A DNA stretch of 19,025 nt from Segatella salivae DSM 15606 (GCF_000185845.1 NZ_GL629647.1:1878267-1897291), one strand, 5' to 3'. Positions 8,398 to 15,741 are shown, counted from the stretch's first letter. Program-made: numbers and translations. The notes: a model not told the origin generated them from the sequence alone.

Positions 8398-9411
8398 TCA
8401 TCTCCCATTCCTTCGAGAGACTCCGGGAGTGGATATGCGGTTTGAAATGAAATTCAACACGGCATAAAGTGCCACACCTGTAATCAAGCCTGCTATGGCA
8501 TCAATGGCATAATGCGCCTGAATGTAGACGGTAGCCATACATAAGAACACGTAGAAGGGCAGCAAAGCAAACAGCAGTTTGCGGTTACCACTGCGCCAAG
8601 CCAATAGCATGCAGATGGTGCTCACACCGACATGGCTGCTCGGAAAGGCTGCCGTGGGGCGCTCACCTGCGGCTTTTGCATCTTCAACGAGATTGTAAAA
8701 GATGCCATGAACATCACCCGGACTCGGCAAACAAGCTTGATGTGAGTTGAAATAATCACCCACATTGGGAAATATTCCGTGTGCAGCATTGTGCAAACCA
8801 ATGGCTTTATAATAAAAGGTTGGCCCTGCAACAGGCAGTAAATCAAAGATAACGTAATAGCTGAAAAAGGCTCCCAAGATGATGAAAGCAGCCTTTCCAA
8901 AGTCTTCATAGCGTTTGAAGAAATAGTAAAGTGTTACTACTGCTATCATCGGAAAATAGGAAACATAACCACAATCCATGAGTTCACTCACAATGGGTGA
9001 AGGGAAAGCACGGGCAAATTCGAGTGCAGGTTGGAAACCAAAGAGCTGTTGTTCCCAGGTGGCAAACACGTGATCGAGGTTCGGAAACATGCGATTGATT
9101 TCGTAGGTATCGGGATACCACCATGCCAACATACCCATTTGGGCTGCCACACGGACAAACATTGTAAACCTACAAGGCAGTAATCGATAGACAATCCATA
9201 GGGCAATGATGGTTGCTCCCACGCGAATTCGCTCCCAAACCATCGTCTCGGGATTCGTTAATTTGGTAGAAGTGAACAGCACAATCAATAGGGTAAATGC
9301 GATATAAGCAATCACAACCCACTCAAAAGGCATGAGACCTTTGTGCTCAGCCTGCCATCCTTCGCCCTGCCAAGGCCATGTAAAAGTGTTCTTGTTTCTT
9401 CTTTTTACCAT
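8398..9411 (-). CDS. PAP2-superfamily membrane phosphatase/phosphotransferase
   Basis: A 337-residue integral membrane protein of the PAP2 superfamily. Hydrophobic segments are visible at about 31-50, 65-80, 150-165, 173-195, 262-275, 280-297 and 304-325. The superfamily's second motif appears as FPSSH (256-260) after GERPTAA, and the third as YIQAHYAID with H300 and D304. The GPTFYYKAIGLH and GDVHGIFYNLVEDA regions between them resemble the PAP2_3/Aur1-like branch, which includes enzymes acting on sphingolipid or inositol phospholipids. The substrate should be a membrane lipid phosphate or lipid-linked headgroup. The start ATG directly abuts the stop of the epimerase gene (TAAATG), so the two are translated as a pair. 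Undecaprenyl pyrophosphate phosphatase activity is another possibility. Confidence 0.88.
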   Translation of the reverse strand: MVKRRNKNTFTWPWQGEGWQAEHKGLMPFEWVVIAYIAFTLLIVLFTSTKLTNPETMVWERIRVGATIIALWIVYRLLPCRFTMFVRVAAQMGMLAWWYPDTYEINRMFPNLDHVFATWEQQLFGFQPALEFARAFPSPIVSELMDCGYVSYFPMIAVVTLYYFFKRYEDFGKAAFIILGAFFSYYVIFDLLPVAGPTFYYKAIGLHNAAHGIFPNVGDYFNSHQACLPSPGDVHGIFYNLVEDAKAAGERPTAAFPSSHVGVSTICMLLAWRSGNRKLLFALLPFYVFLCMATVYIQAHYAIDAIAGLITGVALYAVLNFISNRISTPGVSRRNGR

Positions 9412-10407
9412 TTACAACCATTTGTTCTCGCGATACCATTCGATAGTTCTTCGCGTACCTTCTGCAAGGTCTACCTGCGGATGAAAGCCCAATTCATCTA
9501 CTGCAGGCTCTATATCGCAACGCCAATTGCGCTGCTTTAATATGTTATATTTATCGTTGTTGAGCGCTGAAATCTTACCCGTCATGTGAGCAATGCGCTC
9601 ACCAAAGAACGTCACGACACGCAAAACCCACACCGGAGCCTTGATTCTTATCCACCAAGGATTGCCAAGGCATTTATGAATTAGATTGCTGAAGTCTGAC
9701 GATTGGTATACATTGCCGTCACTGAGAAAGTATTTTCGTCCGTCACGTCCATGGTCGAAAGCCTGGAAAACGGCTTGAACCACGTCGGTAACATAAACAA
9801 ATGTGATGTCCTGACGCTTGAAACCAACTGAGAAATCAACGTGCCCCTTGATGCTTTTTGCCATTAAGAAGTAGTCGCGTTCACGCGGTCCATAGACTCC
9901 TGTGGGCCTTAAAATGATGTAAGGAAAATCATTTCCCACGCGCTCCAAATACGCTTCGGCCATGAGTTTGCTTTTCCCATACGCCGTGTTTGGCTTCGGA
10001 TGATCGTCTTCTGTAATCTCGTGATAAGGTTGTTGCTCTTTGATTGCGCCATAAACACTAAGACTACTCAAGTAGATGAAACGTCGGATGGGCATGTGTA
10101 ATGCCAGCAACGCTTCAACAAGATGACGCGTTCCGTCTGTATTTATCTTGTAAAAGTCGTCGGCATGTAGGCACTTTGTCACGCCAGCAGCATGCACAAC
10201 ATAGTCGAACTCGTGTCCGGCAAGTTGCTTTTCCAAGTCTTTTTCAGAGGATAAGTTGAGCTCAATGAAGTGTATTCGCTTATCGGTGAGATACTTTTTT
10301 GAACTGCTTTTCCTCACAGCAGCCCACACTTCCATCTCCCGACGCAGCGCTTCTTCTACGATAAAGCTGCCAATGAATCCACTGGCACCAGTCACTAATA
10401 TTTTCAT
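9412..10407 (-). CDS. NAD(P)-dependent epimerase/dehydratase, extended SDR family
   Basis: A 331-residue extended short-chain dehydrogenase/reductase. The Rossmann nucleotide-binding motif is GASGFIG (7-13), the active-site serine lies in LSSLSVYG (about 114-120), and the YxxxK pair is Y143 and K147 (AYGKSKLMAE). The substrate part contains YGPRERDYF and GFKRQDITFVYVTDVVQA, as in NDP-sugar epimerases and 3-beta-HSD-like dehydrogenases. The substrate cannot be fixed; a nucleotide sugar or a steroid- or isoprenoid-like lipid is possible. It is the first gene of a two-gene unit with the PAP2 protein, which hints at a lipid-linked substrate. A strong promoter lies 20-50 bp upstream. Confidence 0.9.
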   Translation of the reverse strand: MKILVTGASGFIGSFIVEEALRREMEVWAAVRKSSSKKYLTDKRIHFIELNLSSEKDLEKQLAGHEFDYVVHAAGVTKCLHADDFYKINTDGTRHLVEALLALHMPIRRFIYLSSLSVYGAIKEQQPYHEITEDDHPKPNTAYGKSKLMAEAYLERVGNDFPYIILRPTGVYGPRERDYFLMAKSIKGHVDFSVGFKRQDITFVYVTDVVQAVFQAFDHGRDGRKYFLSDGNVYQSSDFSNLIHKCLGNPWWIRIKAPVWVLRVVTFFGERIAHMTGKISALNNDKYNILKQRNWRCDIEPAVDELGFHPQVDLAEGTRRTIEWYRENKWL

Positions 10408-10426
10408 TAAATAGCTATTTACGGGG

Positions 10427-10457
10427 CAAAATTAATGGATTTTCCATGAATGGCAAA
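10427..10457 (-). promoter_or_regulatory. Bacteroidetes-type promoter for the epimerase-PAP2 unit
   Basis: Read on the minus strand there is a TTTG -33 box (10457-10454), 19 bp, then TAATTTTG (10434-10427), which fits TAnnTTTG. Transcription would start about 10420-10424, leaving an untranslated leader of about 15 nt before the ATG at 10407. Confidence 0.75.
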
Positions 10458-10929
10458 GGATTTCTCTGAATATTTAAGGTGAACTCACGGCATAAACGCT
10501 ATCCCATTGGCCAATAATCATGTGAAACCAAACGGCAAACTACATTCACAATGAAGGATATGCAAAGCCTTATGACGTCTGCATTCCAATCCCCTTTCTT
10601 GTTAGAATGACCCTCCATGCGCACTTTTCAAAGCCTCCTGCAAATAGGATATAAGTCAATGAACCTCAGCATTTTATGCAAATGATGAGCAAGAGTGCTG
10701 TGAGTCGTCATGCAATCTGCATCATTTCGTGGTGTAATCTGCGTTATTTTAGCGTGTCATTTGACTCATTTTATAATGCAAAGCATGGCAGATTACACGT
10801 CTATCTGCCCCAAATCATAAAACAGCATAGGGCAGGATAAATCGCTTTTTGCATCATCAGCCCTCGACTTTCTTTCGCCTTTGCAGAATGATATGTTCGC
10901 AATTATTTTCAAATATCCTTGCCATAAAA
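10458..10929. other. Gene-free stretch left of the tRNA gene
   Basis: About 470 bp without a supportable gene. The left part (10458-10660) holds only small symmetries, such as the palindrome ATTGGCCAAT at 10506-10515. The right part (10661-10860) is rich in short repeated and inverted words and is described separately. No start codon followed by a protein-like reading frame was found on either strand. Confidence 0.6.
10678..10859. repeat. Intergenic inverted-repeat cluster, copy 1
   Basis: Contains a perfect 11-bp inverted repeat GTGTAATCTGC (10732-10742) and GCAGATTACAC (10788-10798), the smaller palindromes ATGCA-ATC-TGCAT (10710-10722) and ATGC-AAA-GCAT (10776-10786), and two words shared with the gene-free region near 15400: GCAAATGATGA (10678-10688) and TTTTGCATCATCA (10847-10859, opposite orientation there). 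It may be a dispersed genomic repeat or a structured RNA; neither is proven from this window. Confidence 0.5.
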
Positions 10930-10961
10930 TTTGGTTATGTCGTGATTGATGATTATCTTTG
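10930..10961 (+). promoter_or_regulatory. Promoter of the tRNA-Pro gene
   Basis: TTTG at 10930-10933, a 20-bp spacer, then TATCTTTG at 10954-10961, a full match to the Bacteroidetes -33/-7 pattern. The first base of the mature tRNA is at 10972, so the 5' leader removed by RNase P would be only a few nucleotides. Confidence 0.85.
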
Positions 10962-10971
10962 CATGCGAATT

Positions 10972-11044
10972 CGGGATGTAGCGCAGTTGGTAGCGCACAC
11001 GTCTGGGGGGCGCGAGGTCGCCAGTTCGAGTCTGGTCATCCCGA
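10972..11044 (+). tRNA. tRNA-Pro (anticodon GGG)
   Basis: A 73-nt cloverleaf can be drawn by hand. The acceptor stem CGGGATG/CATCCCG pairs in full, the D stem is GCGC/GCGC with loop AGTTGGTA, the T stem is GCCAG/CTGGT with loop TTCGAGT, and the discriminator is A. The anticodon loop CTGGGGG puts GGG at 11005-11007, reading CCC/CCT proline codons. The C1-G72 end with G2, G3 is typical of bacterial tRNA-Pro. The CCA end is not encoded (CAA follows). One oddity is that the anticodon stem CACGT/GCGCG has an A28-C42 mismatch (10999 and 11013) as well as a T31-G39 wobble. Confidence 0.96.
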
Positions 11045-11054
11045 CAATTCAGTC

Positions 11055-11084
11055 AAAAAGGAAAGCTAACGGCTTTCCTTTTTT
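11055..11084 (+). terminator. Intrinsic terminator after tRNA-Pro
   Basis: A perfect 12-bp stem (11055-11066 with 11072-11083; core AAAGGAAAGC/GCTTTCCTTT), loop TAACG, ending in a T-run. It lies 10 bp after the tRNA, a textbook rho-independent layout on the plus strand. Confidence 0.92.
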
Positions 11085-11208
11085 CGTTTGAATAAGTAGC
11101 AATAAGCGTTTGATATAGCTTTATCGACAAACGTTTATAAAGATTTTGTTTCAGGAATTGATAGTTTTCTATTCATCGTAAGAGTTGTTTTTCATCTTTA
11201 AAGCTATT

Positions 11209-11224
11209 ATATTACATGTAATAT
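11209..11224. promoter_or_regulatory. 16-bp perfect palindrome, candidate operator
   Basis: ATATTACATGTAATAT is a perfect palindrome about 150 bp upstream of the ATPase start, in an otherwise AT-rich 270-bp leader. Its half-site ATGTAAT recurs at 11267-11273. This fits binding by a dimeric regulator, but the AT-rich background makes chance symmetry possible. Apart from this and the promoter, nothing else was seen in 11092-11360. Confidence 0.35.
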
Positions 11225-11311
11225 TAAGCTTATTTTGTAGATGACTTTATGTTTAATATAACATAAATGTAATAATAAGTCTGATAAAACGAGCTTATTT
11301 CGACAAAAAAC

Positions 11312-11342
11312 TTGCATTAGTTATTATTTTGTTTTATATTTG
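11312..11342 (+). promoter_or_regulatory. Promoter of the AAA/DUF4143 ATPase gene
   Basis: TTG at 11312-11314, a 20-bp spacer, then TATATTTG at 11335-11342, which fits the TAnnTTTG -7 box. The start codon is at 11361, so the leader would be about 15 nt with no Shine-Dalgarno sequence. Confidence 0.7.
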
Positions 11343-11360
11343 TATTTAAAATAACATAAT

Positions 11361-12812
11361 ATGGATCAGCAATTAAAAGAACAGATACTATTGCGTATGC
11401 AATATGATAATCCTTGGTGGACTACAAATAATATCCCCGAGGATTTACAGAAATTACCCCATAGATTGTATCTGAGTTTATTCTATCCTTTAGTGAAGCA
11501 GAAGGAGATTAGACGGGGAGTAATCCTTATGGGGCCACGACGTGTGGGCAAAACTATTATGCTTTATCACACCATTAGCCATCTGATAGCTGATAAAGTG
11601 AATCCTCAAAGGATTATTTATTTATCGGTTGACACTCCAATTTATAATAATTTATCTCTTGAAGAGATGTTGTCCATGGCGTGTGAAGCCGTAGGACAGG
11701 AAACTATTTCAGATGATTATTATGTCTTTTATGATGAAGTTCAGTATCTGAAAGAGTGGGAACTTCATCTTAAATCGCTTATAGATAGTTACCGAAACGT
11801 AAAGTTTGTTGCTTCAGGTTCAGCCTGTGCAGCTCTCAAAATGAAAAGTATAGAGAGTGGAGCCGGTAGGTTTACTGACTTCATCTTACCGCCTTTGACC
11901 TTTCATGAATATCTACATATGCAGAAGATTGATAATATCATTGTGCCAAAAAGATTGAATTGGGAGGGACAAGTAATAGAGGGTTTTGATGCCATTAATA
12001 TGCAATCGTTGAATGAACACTTTTTAGATTACATTAATTTTGGTGGATATCCAGAGATTGTTTTCTCTGAAAGTATGCGTAAAGACCCTAATCAATACAT
12101 CCAACATGATATCGTTGATAAGGTACTTTTACGTGACTTGCCTTCGCTTTATGGTATTAATAATACCCAAGAACTCTACAGATTATTTATTCATATCGTT
12201 TTTTTTACGGGACAAGAGTTTTCATATGAGGACCTATCTCGGCACTCGGGAATAAGAAAAGAGACGATAAAAAAGTATGTGGAATACCTTGAAGCAGCAT
12301 TTCTTATCAAAGTAATCCATCGAATAGATGCCAATGCTCGCAGGATGCAACGCGTCACTTCATTCAAGATTTACTTAACAAATCCTTCACTACGCTGTGC
12401 TTTATTCTCGCCTCTTTCAATGGCAGATGAGATGTTAGGAAGCATGGTTGAGACTGCAATCTTTGCCCAATGGTTACAGCGTGACTATGCAAACATATAC
12501 TATGCTAATTGGAAGGACGGGCGGAAACTTGGCGAGGTAGATATGGTTGGAATAGATATTGCACACCAAAAACCTAATTGGTGTGTTGAAATTAAATGGT
12601 CAGACCGATATGTAAACAAGGTTTCTGAACTCAAATCTCTATTGTCTTTTCTCGAAAAAAATAAGCTTTCATCCTCTATTGTGACATCAATTTCAGCTTA
12701 CACGAAAAAGGAACAAGAGGGAAAAAGGCTATATTTTATGCCCTCAGCCCTATATGCTTATCAGATAGGATATAATACTATAAAGCAGAAAGTTATGAAT
12801 GTTGGAATGTAG
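11361..12812 (+). CDS. AAA_14/DUF4143 family ATPase of unknown function
   Basis: A 483-residue protein with the common two-part layout of AAA_14 plus DUF4143. The ATPase half has Walker A GPRRVGKT (58-65), Walker B YVFYDEVQ (121-128, D125-E126), a sensor-like ASGSA (151-155) and GAGRF near 168-171. A winged-helix-like stretch follows (EDLSRHSGIRKETIKKYVEY), then a region like a PD-(D/E)xK nuclease with KLGEVDMV and CVEIKWSD as candidate catalytic residues. No signal peptide or membrane segment is seen, so it should be cytoplasmic. It has its own promoter and stands alone between a tRNA gene and ribD. Its codon and base use are clearly AT-richer than ribD and the envelope genes, which suggests horizontal origin. 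These proteins are abundant in Bacteroidetes, and their cellular role is not known to me. Confidence 0.9.
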   Translation: MDQQLKEQILLRMQYDNPWWTTNNIPEDLQKLPHRLYLSLFYPLVKQKEIRRGVILMGPRRVGKTIMLYHTISHLIADKVNPQRIIYLSVDTPIYNNLSLEEMLSMACEAVGQETISDDYYVFYDEVQYLKEWELHLKSLIDSYRNVKFVASGSACAALKMKSIESGAGRFTDFILPPLTFHEYLHMQKIDNIIVPKRLNWEGQVIEGFDAINMQSLNEHFLDYINFGGYPEIVFSESMRKDPNQYIQHDIVDKVLLRDLPSLYGINNTQELYRLFIHIVFFTGQEFSYEDLSRHSGIRKETIKKYVEYLEAAFLIKVIHRIDANARRMQRVTSFKIYLTNPSLRCALFSPLSMADEMLGSMVETAIFAQWLQRDYANIYYANWKDGRKLGEVDMVGIDIAHQKPNWCVEIKWSDRYVNKVSELKSLLSFLEKNKLSSSIVTSISAYTKKEQEGKRLYFMPSALYAYQIGYNTIKQKVMNVGM

Positions 12813-12853
12813 TTCCTTGTTCTGTATTTTCCAAAATAAGATTAATTACAAGA

Positions 12854-12897
12854 TGTGACAGGGCTCATTCAAGCATAAAATTTGAGCTATCGTCACA
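12854..12897 (+). other. Compound inverted repeat before ribD
   Basis: Outer arms TGTGAC (12854-12859) and GTCACA (12892-12897) enclose inner arms GCTCA (12863-12867) and TGAGC (12883-12887). It lies 40 bp after the ATPase stop and about 35 bp before ribD. There is no T-run, so it is a weak terminator candidate. It does not look like the FMN riboswitch that controls riboflavin genes in many bacteria. Confidence 0.35.
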
Positions 12898-12917
12898 CGT
12901 AATCAAAGATTTTTGTG

Positions 12918-12925
12918 TAAGTTTG
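12918..12925 (+). promoter_or_regulatory. -7 box just before ribD
   Basis: TAAGTTTG matches TAnnTTTG and ends only 6 nt before the chosen ribD start at 12932. The expected -33 position (around 12894) holds no good TTTG. If real, the transcript would have almost no leader. Confidence 0.45.
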
Positions 12926-12931
12926 CAGTCT

Positions 12932-13888
12932 ATGGAGCACGAATATTACATGAAACGGTGCCTGCAATTGGCTGAGAATGGACGACAAAATGCCAAGCCT
13001 AATCCCATGGTTGGGGCTGTAATTGTGGCGCGAAATCGTATCATTGGCGAGGGATATCACGTCAGATTTGGTGAAGAACACGCTGAAGTTAATGCCTTTG
13101 CAAGCGTCAAACCAGAGGATGAAATGCTGTTAAACGAGGCCACAATCTACGTGTCGTTAGAGCCTTGTTCGCATTATGGGAAGACGCCACCTTGTGCAGA
13201 TCTCATCATCAGTAAAGGCATAAAGCGTTGCGTTTGCGGTTGTGTTGACCCCTTTGCAAAGGTGCAAGGACGAGGTATTCAGCGTATGCGCGACGCAGGA
13301 ATTGAGGTGATTGTCGGAGTGATGGAAAAGGAATGTCTGGCGCTGAACCATCGTTTCATCACATTTAATGCCAAACATCGGCCTTATATTCTATTGAAAT
13401 GGGCGCAAACACTCAATGGTTTTATCAGCCGAAAAGGTGGTCCATTGCAACTCTCTACACCCAAAACACAGATGCTTGTGCACCAGTTGCGGGCCGAAAA
13501 CGATGCGATTCTTGTGGGACATACTACCTTTTTATCAGATCATCCGAGGCTTGATGTGCGGCAATGGAGTGGACAAAACCCCGAACGCATTGTGCTTTCG
13601 CCGACGATGTCAGCACAAAACGCACGGCCATCCAATTGGACTGTCGCTGCAACCATTGACAAAGTGATTGCTCATCTCTATGCAACAAAGAAACAAAGTC
13701 TTGTGGTTGAAGGGGGTAGAATGACGCTCCAAGCCTTTATAGATCGCGGACTTTGGGATGAGATTCGAATCGAAACAGCCCCTGTTTTGATAACAGATGG
13801 CGTGCCAGCTCCACACATTCCATCTGATGCTCACATAGAAAAGATAGAATCAATCGACGGAAACCAAATCATCACATTATGCAGATAA
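12932..13888 (+). CDS. ribD: Bifunctional riboflavin deaminase/reductase RibD
   Basis: The start chosen is ATG at 12932 (318 residues); a TTG nine bases upstream is in frame, but it overlaps the candidate -7 box, and the family normally begins close to MEHEYYMKRCLQLA. The N-terminal deaminase domain has the zinc site H50-A-E52 (EEHAEVNAF) with C79 and C88 (EPCSHYGKTPPCADL). It deaminates the diaminopyrimidine made by GTP cyclohydrolase II. The C-terminal reductase domain (from about 150: PYILLKWAQTLNGF, then AENDAILVGHTTF and SDHPRLDVR) uses NADPH to reduce the ribosyl group. It is shorter than E. coli RibD but has both domains. Its end overlaps the start of yaaA by 10 bp, so the two are translationally linked. 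No other riboflavin gene is nearby. Confidence 0.95.
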   Translation: MEHEYYMKRCLQLAENGRQNAKPNPMVGAVIVARNRIIGEGYHVRFGEEHAEVNAFASVKPEDEMLLNEATIYVSLEPCSHYGKTPPCADLIISKGIKRCVCGCVDPFAKVQGRGIQRMRDAGIEVIVGVMEKECLALNHRFITFNAKHRPYILLKWAQTLNGFISRKGGPLQLSTPKTQMLVHQLRAENDAILVGHTTFLSDHPRLDVRQWSGQNPERIVLSPTMSAQNARPSNWTVAATIDKVIAHLYATKKQSLVVEGGRMTLQAFIDRGLWDEIRIETAPVLITDGVPAPHIPSDAHIEKIESIDGNQIITLCR

Positions 13889-14646
13889 TTCTCGCTTCTG
13901 CCAAGATTATGAACTCCAAAACGGCCGTTTCTGTGCCTGAGAAGACTATACCTGTATTCTCATCTGAGGCAGAACGTTTTGCATTAGAGATGAGTTCATG
14001 GGATGTAGAAACGCTTGCCAAGCGCTTGAATTGCAGCAATTCTATCGCCTTAGAGAATCAGTTGAGGTTTCAAAGTTTCTTTAATGACGACGAGAAACAG
14101 CCTGCTTTGTTGGCTTATAATGGTCATGCTTATAAACATCTTCAGGCATCTTCGTTCACCGAATCAGACTTTCGGTTTGCTCAACACCATCTTTTCATCA
14201 CGTCATTCCTCTATGGATTGCTTCGTCCTTTAGACCAAATTCATCCCTATCGCATGGAGGCTAAGGTGACGCTTAAAGCCACACAACATCATAATATGTT
14301 TGCTTTCTGGCGCCCACTCCTTACAGATATGCTCATTGATGCAGTCAAACAAGACGATGGAATATTGATACATTTGGCCACCGAAGAGTATGAACATCTC
14401 TTCGATTGGAAGCGCATTTGCCGTGAAGTCAAGGTCATTCAGCCCCTATTCTATGTGGAAAAAGGGGATAAAATGAAGGTTGTCTCCGTCTATGCTAAGC
14501 AATGTCGCGGTGCAATGACACGCTGTATTATCCGTCATCAGTGGCATTCTCCCCAACAACTCCTCACATTCAATGAAGCCGACTTCGTCTATCAACCGAA
14601 TTATGGCGATGAACTTCACCCGCATTTTATATTAAACCAAACATAA
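13879..14646 (+). CDS. yaaA: Peroxide stress protein YaaA (DUF328/UPF0246)
   Basis: A 255-residue cytoplasmic protein of the YaaA/UPF0246 family, known from E. coli to limit intracellular free iron and DNA damage during hydrogen peroxide stress. Family signatures are visible in order: MQIILASAKIM at the N-terminus (the LASPAKTM-like start), PALLAYNGHAYKHLQA (75-90), the strongly conserved YGLLRPLDQIHPYRME (112-127), LATEEYEHLF near 166, and the basic CRGAMTRCII near 208-217. Length fits the family. The ATG lies inside the 3' end of ribD (10-bp overlap), which fixes the start by coupling. The peroxiredoxin gene bcp begins 11 bp after its stop, so two oxidative-stress genes sit together downstream of a flavin gene. 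Confidence 0.93.
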   Translation: MQIILASAKIMNSKTAVSVPEKTIPVFSSEAERFALEMSSWDVETLAKRLNCSNSIALENQLRFQSFFNDDEKQPALLAYNGHAYKHLQASSFTESDFRFAQHHLFITSFLYGLLRPLDQIHPYRMEAKVTLKATQHHNMFAFWRPLLTDMLIDAVKQDDGILIHLATEEYEHLFDWKRICREVKVIQPLFYVEKGDKMKVVSVYAKQCRGAMTRCIIRHQWHSPQQLLTFNEADFVYQPNYGDELHPHFILNQT

Positions 14647-14657
14647 AAAAATAACGT

Positions 14658-15107
14658 ATGATTGAAGTAGGACAAAGACTTCCCGAGGTCTTAGGCATTG
14701 ACCAAGACGGTAAGGAATGGAAAATCAGTGACTTTAAAGGCAAGAAATTAGTGCTATATATCTATCCGAAGGACTCTACTCCGGGTTGTACTAACGAGGC
14801 ATGTAACCTCCGTGACAACTACGAACGATTCATTTCACAGGGTTATTCCGTGTTGGGTTGCAGCACACAGGACGCCAAATCGCATCATAAGTTCATAGAG
14901 AAGTATCAGCTTCCCTTCCCACTTCTCTGCGACACCGACCTCAAACTCGTGCAAGAACTCGGTGTATATGGCGAGAAGAAGATGGCTGGTCGCACGTATA
15001 TGGGCGTCTTCCGCACCACCTTTATCACGGATACCGAGGGCGTAGTAACGCGTATCATTGGACCAAAGGAAATCAAAGTGAAAGACCACGCCAATCAAAT
15101 CTTGTAA
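14658..15107 (+). CDS. bcp: Thioredoxin-dependent peroxiredoxin Bcp (PrxQ type)
   Basis: A 149-residue atypical 2-Cys peroxiredoxin of the Bcp/PrxQ group, which reduces hydrogen peroxide and organic or lipid hydroperoxides with electrons from thioredoxin. The active-site motif is DSTPGCTNEACNLRDNY, with the peroxidatic cysteine at C44 and the resolving cysteine at C49, five residues later as is typical of this group. The thioredoxin-fold strands KKLVLYIYPKD and YSVLGCSTQD, and the FRTTFITDTEGVV segment, are in the expected order. Length is normal (about 150). It has no signal peptide. It follows yaaA by 11 bp and is probably the last gene of the ribD-yaaA-bcp transcript; no clear terminator follows it. 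Confidence 0.96.
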   Translation: MIEVGQRLPEVLGIDQDGKEWKISDFKGKKLVLYIYPKDSTPGCTNEACNLRDNYERFISQGYSVLGCSTQDAKSHHKFIEKYQLPFPLLCDTDLKLVQELGVYGEKKMAGRTYMGVFRTTFITDTEGVVTRIIGPKEIKVKDHANQIL

Positions 15108-15349
15108 TGGAACCATAGGGGTTGAAAGAAGGGTGGATAGGGATAATCCAATCAGCAAATAGTAAGCAACTTATAGGTTAAATCTTTTGAAACCCTTTTA
15201 CAAATCTGTTTAATAGATTGGCAGCTTCAAAACACGCGATGGTTTTTATCCCGTTTTCGTTTGATTTTTATGATTTCATAATGCGCTGACTGTTAGATGG
15301 TTAAGTGATTCTTATGGAATGACAGAGCTTTTAAACGACAGAAACGCAC

Positions 15350-15443
15350 ATGATTTGCGGCAGATTGCGCGGTAAAAAGCATCGATTCACTGCTTCGTTT
15401 GGTGCAAATCATCGTGTGATTTGGCGCAAATGATGATGCAAAA
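15350..15443. repeat. Intergenic inverted-repeat cluster, copy 2
   Basis: Contains ATGATTTGC (15350-15358) and GCAAATCAT (15404-15412), a perfect 9-bp inverted pair. The second arm can also pair with the TGATTTG that starts at 15418, and ATTTG-GCG-CAAAT (15419-15431) forms a third small stem. GCAAATGATGA (15426-15436) and TGATGATGCAAAA (15431-15443) are shared with the cluster near 10680-10860, the latter in reverse orientation. The several competing stems suggest a structured RNA or a dispersed repeat family. Confidence 0.5.
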
Positions 15444-15733
15444 CGGGTTGGAAGGCGAAGCCGAGAGACGAAATTCATGGAATCAAAGCCATGAAAGAAG
15501 GGTGTGTTTATTCTTTTTTCGTGTCTTCGTTTCTATTTCGTTTCGCAGTGGAGTGTTAAAAACAAAGAAATCATTTGACAAGATTTTCGTTGTCCTTTTG
15601 TGCATATCCATCGCTCTTTTCCTATCCATCGTCCCCTTGTTTTAATTCATGAGGGTCCTCTCCTGACCGAGAATCCCTGTTCACATAAAACATTTTTCTT
15701 TGATAATCATTTTCATTTACAAATAAAAATAGC

Positions 15734-15741
15734 TATCTTTG
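15734..15741 (+). promoter_or_regulatory. -7 box just before the acid phosphatase gene
   Basis: TATCTTTG matches TAnnTTTG exactly and ends 7 nt before the ATG at 15749. The -33 position is weak (TTTC near 15711-15714). A start of transcription 3-4 nt after the box would leave a leader of only a few nucleotides. Confidence 0.55.

Noticed and set aside
10849..11091. 80-residue open frame across the tRNA gene
   Set aside because: It runs through the tRNA and its terminator, so it cannot be a real protein gene.
11045..12922. Integrated element using the tRNA-Pro 3' end as attachment site
   Set aside because: No integrase gene and no second copy of the tRNA 3' end (GTCTGGTCATCCCGA) could be found downstream to 12922.
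12813..12931. FMN riboswitch in front of ribD
   Set aside because: The space is short and the conserved RFN sequence blocks are not present; only a simple compound hairpin is seen.
15421..15645. 74-residue open frame with a hydrophobic C-terminus
   Set aside because: It begins in a repeat cluster, lacks a promoter and ribosome site, and its composition looks accidental.
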